6,094 nucleotides of DNA from NCBI GenBank assembly GCA_945833725.1, contig CAMAFU010000118.1:1-6094 (forward strand), in the 5' to 3' direction. This stretch comes from an uncultured Treponema sp. (GTDB taxonomy: Bacteria > Spirochaetota > Spirochaetia > Treponematales > Treponemataceae). The notes under the pieces were generated by a model. It was given only the letters and a program-made list of their open reading frames with translations, did no database searches and was not told the origin of the DNA. Shown in pieces: positions 5,951-6,094 of the stretch. The translations under genes and the position numbers were made by a program. Position 1 is the stretch's first letter, and every line of letters starts with the position of its first letter.

Positions 5951-6094
5951 CTACAACTCACTTCTGCTGGAAACAATTTTTCCTACAAGACCATATTCAA
6001 GAGCTTCCTGAGCTGTAAGCCAATGATCCCGCTCTGTATCTTTTTTTACAGTTTCAAAATCTTTACCACAGGCATCGGCAATAAGTTTTGTAAG
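5951..6094 (-). CDS. clpP: ClpP, ATP-dependent Clp protease proteolytic subunit (C-terminal 47 codons, 5' part beyond right edge)
   Basis: Seen: the minus-strand frame enters at 6094 and stops with TAG at 5953-5951. The segment reads ...ACGKDFETVKKDTERDHW followed by LTAQEALEYGLVGKIVSSR. The DTERD-x-[WF]-[LM]-x-A-x-EA-x-EYGLV signature is diagnostic for ClpP, and the final Asp of DTERD is the catalytic-triad Asp (the Ser and His lie in the missing part). Known: ClpP forms a tetradecameric cytosolic serine protease that degrades proteins unfolded by ClpX or ClpA/ClpC. The C-terminal tail is short, as in ordinary full-length ClpP. Whether clpX adjoins it cannot be seen here, since the 5' side lies outside the window. 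Confidence 0.95.
   Translation of the reverse strand, partial: LTKLIADACGKDFETVKKDTERDHWLTAQEALEYGLVGKIVSSRSEL

Overview
The window is AT-rich bacterial DNA that looks like a spirochete, most likely Treponema. The lines of support are a large acidic, single-TM, TPR-containing protein built like the spirochete periplasmic flagellar collar protein FlcA, an exported protein with CBM48/E-set domains, and a stand-alone DbpA-type RRM protein. The genus is an inference from gene content; no rRNA or other phylogenetic marker is present.

Layout. 1-2117 (-): N-terminal 705 codons of the FlcA-like protein, whose C-terminus lies beyond the left edge. 2118-2285: divergent intergenic region with a good extended -10 for the leftward gene. 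2286-3005 (+): secreted protein with two E-set/CBM48-like domains, convergent with the next gene. 3030-3755 (-): glyoxalase-II-like metallo-beta-lactamase-fold hydrolase. 3760-3811: strong intrinsic terminator of the gene upstream, abutting the hydrolase start. 3823-4626 (-): RNA-binding protein with a DbpA-type RRM and no helicase domain. 4627-4939: 313 bases without a conventional gene, holding on the minus strand a long imperfect hairpin, an intrinsic terminator and a possible 35-residue ORF. 4940-5854 (-): fusion of a UPF0158-like domain to a GNAT acetyltransferase. 5951-6094 (-): last 47 codons of clpP, entering from the right edge.

How the genes relate. Apart from the secreted protein, everything is on the minus strand, but terminators and gaps suggest mostly single-gene transcripts rather than one operon. 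No common pathway is evident: flagellar structure, an exported possible carbohydrate-binding protein, thioester or glyoxal-type hydrolysis, RNA binding, acetylation and proteolysis sit side by side, as in an ordinary chromosomal housekeeping region. There are no insertion sequences, phage genes, CRISPR arrays, tRNAs or rRNAs.

The part least explained by known families is 4627-4939. It could encode a small RNA or a cis-regulatory leader controlling the RRM gene, and it contains a possible alternative (antiterminator) helix.
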